Shown here: positions 5,928-6,931 of the stretch, one piece after another
How positions within the stretch are numbered: position 1 is the first letter of the stretch
Layout: every line of letters starts with the position of its first letter
From: CAYXRK01 sp964467615
Lineage (GTDB): Bacteria > Hydrogenedentota > Hydrogenedentia > Hydrogenedentales > GCA-2746185
Direction: 5' to 3'
DNA length: 6,931 nucleotides
NCBI GenBank assembly: GCA_964467615.1
Contig: CAYXRK010000229.1
Location: forward strand, 1 to 6,931
Notes under the pieces: model-generated
The model's database searches: none
Told to the model about the DNA's origin: nothing
What the model saw: the letters and a program-made list of their open reading frames with translations, nothing else
Made by a program: the position numbers and the translations under genes

Positions 5928-5976
5928 GACGCCTCGCGCGGTTCGCGGCTTCCCGGAGGCGTCAACTCGCTCCGGG
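5927..5976 (-). promoter_or_regulatory. guaB 5' leader with two mutually exclusive hairpins, one masking the ribosome site
   Basis: Read on the minus strand, hairpin 1 pairs CCCGGAG (5976-5970) with CTCCGGG (5958-5952), 7 bp with an 11-nt loop. Hairpin 2 pairs TGACGCCTC (5964-5956) with GAGGCGTCA (5935-5927), 9 bp. Its 3' arm contains the Shine-Dalgarno GAGG and the A of the guaB ATG. A nested CGCG-AAC-CGCG stem sits inside its loop. The two share 5958-5956, so they cannot form together. Hairpin 1 would leave the ribosome site free; hairpin 2 would hide it. All pairings are perfect in the sequence; the switching function is inferred. Confidence 0.55.
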
Positions 5977-5982
5977 TTCAAG

Positions 5983-6012
5983 AGTATACGGAAGCCCGCA
6001 AGATCACTTCAA
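5983..6012 (-). promoter_or_regulatory. Predicted sigma70-type promoter of the guaB-guaA operon
   Basis: On the minus strand, TTGAAG (-35, 6012-6007) and TATACT (-10, 5988-5983) are separated by 18 bp. The -35 matches four of six and the -10 five of six consensus bases. It begins 13 nt after the mnmA stop, so guaB is probably transcribed independently of mnmA, perhaps with some read-through. The start point should be near 5977, placing the first leader hairpin at the very 5' end of the RNA. Confidence 0.6.
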
Positions 6013-6025
6013 ACGTACCGGGCTG

Positions 6026-6931
6026 TTAGGCCCGCGACAGCGCGTGGCGTCCGGCGAACGCGCCGCGTTCTTCGCCTACGAGGGTGAACTCGGTGATGTT
6101 GCCGCAGGCGAGCACGCGGTCTTCGTCGTCGTAAATGACGGCCCACTGGCCTGGGGTCACGGCGCGCTCGGGTCCGTCGAAGACAATCTCGAACGTGTTT
6201 CCGTGGGGCTGGATCGTGCAGGCCGCGGGCTGGTGGCGGTAACGTATTTGCACGCGGCCTCGGAACGAATTCTCGCGCGGACCAAGACCGCCCCACACGA
6301 TTTCGCCCGCGGTGAATCGCGAGCAGTAGGTGTCTTCCTCGTGGCCGGCGATGACGGCGTTTTGCTCAACGTCGATGCGCACGACGTAGAGCGGTCGCTC
6401 GGATGCGATGCCGAGTCCGCGCCGCTGGCCGATTGTGTAGTTCATGATCCCGTCGTGTTCGCCGAGCACTTCGCCGGAGACGCTTAGAATCGGCCCCTGG
6501 GGCATGCCGCCGGCACGCCGGCGCAGGAAGCCCTTGTAGTCGTTGTCAGGGATGAAGCAGATGTCCTGGCTCTCGGGGGTCTCGGCGGCGGCGAGGCCGA
6601 GCGCGCGGGCCTTCTCGCGCGTCTGCTCTTTCGTCATTTCGCCAAGCGGAAACACGCCCATCGCGAGCTGCTTCTGCGAGAGGCCGGCCATGACGTAGCT
6701 CTGGTCCTTCGGGCGATGCACGGCGCGCCGGACGGCGTACCGAGCACCGACGCGCGCGAGGCGGACGTAGTGCCCCGTCGCGATGAACTCCGCGCCAAAT
6801 TCGAGCGCCTTCTTGTAGAGCGTGCCGAACTTGAGGCGTTGGTTGCAGCGGACGCAGGGGTTCGGCGTGCGGCCGCTGGCGTACTCGCCGGCGAAGTCGT
6901 CGATCACCTGGCGTTCGAAATTCTCGACCAA
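6026..6931 (-). CDS. mnmA: tRNA-specific 2-thiouridylase MnmA (N-terminus beyond window)
   Basis: MnmA (TrmU) adenylates and then thiolates C2 of U34 in the Lys, Glu and Gln tRNAs. The last 301 residues are visible; the N-terminal PP-loop (SGGVDS) and about 90-100 residues lie beyond the right edge. What remains is typical: GRTPNPCVRCN (20-30 of the visible part), whose second Cys matches the first catalytic Cys; FGAEFIATGHYVRL; the KDQSYV segment (75-80); and SQDICFI with the second catalytic Cys (visible residue 125). NYTIGQRRGLGIA follows, and the C-terminal beta-barrel ends with PGQWAVIYDDEDRVLACG. Both catalytic cysteines are kept. The visible frame is open to the edge with no true start inside. 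It lies upstream of guaB on the same strand, 98 nt away, with the guaB promoter in between, so the two are neighbours with no obvious functional link. Confidence 0.96.
   Translation of the reverse strand: MVENFERQVIDDFAGEYASGRTPNPCVRCNQRLKFGTLYKKALEFGAEFIATGHYVRLARVGARYAVRRAVHRPKDQSYVMAGLSQKQLAMGVFPLGEMTKEQTREKARALGLAAAETPESQDICFIPDNDYKGFLRRRAGGMPQGPILSVSGEVLGEHDGIMNYTIGQRRGLGIASERPLYVVRIDVEQNAVIAGHEEDTYCSRFTAGEIVWGGLGPRENSFRGRVQIRYRHQPAACTIQPHGNTFEIVFDGPERAVTPGQWAVIYDDEDRVLACGNITEFTLVGEERGAFAGRHALSRA

Noticed and set aside
5952..5976. Hairpin CCCGGAG/CTCCGGG as the mnmA terminator
   Set aside because: It lies downstream of the guaB promoter and has no T tract, so it is better read as part of the guaB leader.
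5928..5981. In-frame TTG at 5981 as start of guaB (18 extra residues)
   Set aside because: It falls between the predicted -10 box and the transcription start, has no ribosome site, and lengthens the enzyme beyond the usual ~490 residues. The ATG at 5927 fits the family.
5928..6025. Classical purine (guanine) or ykkC-type riboswitch upstream of guaB
   Set aside because: The spacer is too short and lacks the conserved three-way junction and loop-loop sequences of purine aptamers. Only the two simple hairpins are present.
4932..6029. Long plus-strand open frame (365 codons) opposite guaB
   Set aside because: His/Arg-rich composition typical of the antisense frame of a GC-rich gene. guaB on the other strand is certain and full length.

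Overview
The window looks like chromosomal DNA from a free-living, GC-rich (roughly 60%) Gram-negative bacterium. Two weak hints point to the planctomycete/PVC-like part of the tree or a neighbour such as Hydrogenedentota. One is a membrane protein resembling the DUF1559-type pseudopilin ectodomains that are abundant there. The other is a small CC...CPRC zinc-ribbon protein of a type I associate with those lineages. This placement is inference; no rRNA or marker set is present. I see no insertion sequence, phage gene, CRISPR array or tRNA.

Left part (1-1800). A family 2 glycosyltransferase of the DPM1/GtrB/ArnC type runs off the left edge on the minus strand. Its promoter has a perfect TATAAT box in a ~97 bp divergent spacer. 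On the plus strand three genes follow in close order: a secreted protein with a carbohydrate-binding-like jelly roll, a Pro-rich linker and a C-terminal coiled coil; a 60-residue single-pass membrane protein that overlaps it by 4 nt (ATGA); and a 63-residue putative zinc-ribbon protein with a strong Shine-Dalgarno.

Convergent zone (1799-2137). A more AT-rich stretch holds a 62-residue unknown minus-strand gene. Upstream of that gene, just after guaA, lies an AGGAGG-preceded 13-codon minigene and an 8-bp inverted repeat.

Right part (2138-6931), all on the minus strand and read right to left: mnmA (tRNA U34 2-thiouridylase, N-terminus beyond the edge), guaB (IMP dehydrogenase), a membrane-anchored pseudopilin-ectodomain-like protein, then guaA (GMP synthase). 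guaB and guaA together convert IMP to XMP to GMP. The extra gene sits between them, 18 nt after guaB and overlapping guaA by 14 nt, so the three probably form one transcript.

The most interesting signal is in the 98 nt between mnmA and guaB. It holds a good sigma70-type promoter followed by a ~50-nt leader made almost entirely of two mutually exclusive perfect hairpins. The second pairs the guaB Shine-Dalgarno and the A of its ATG. This looks like a compact translational switch on GMP synthesis and matches no guaB leader I know.
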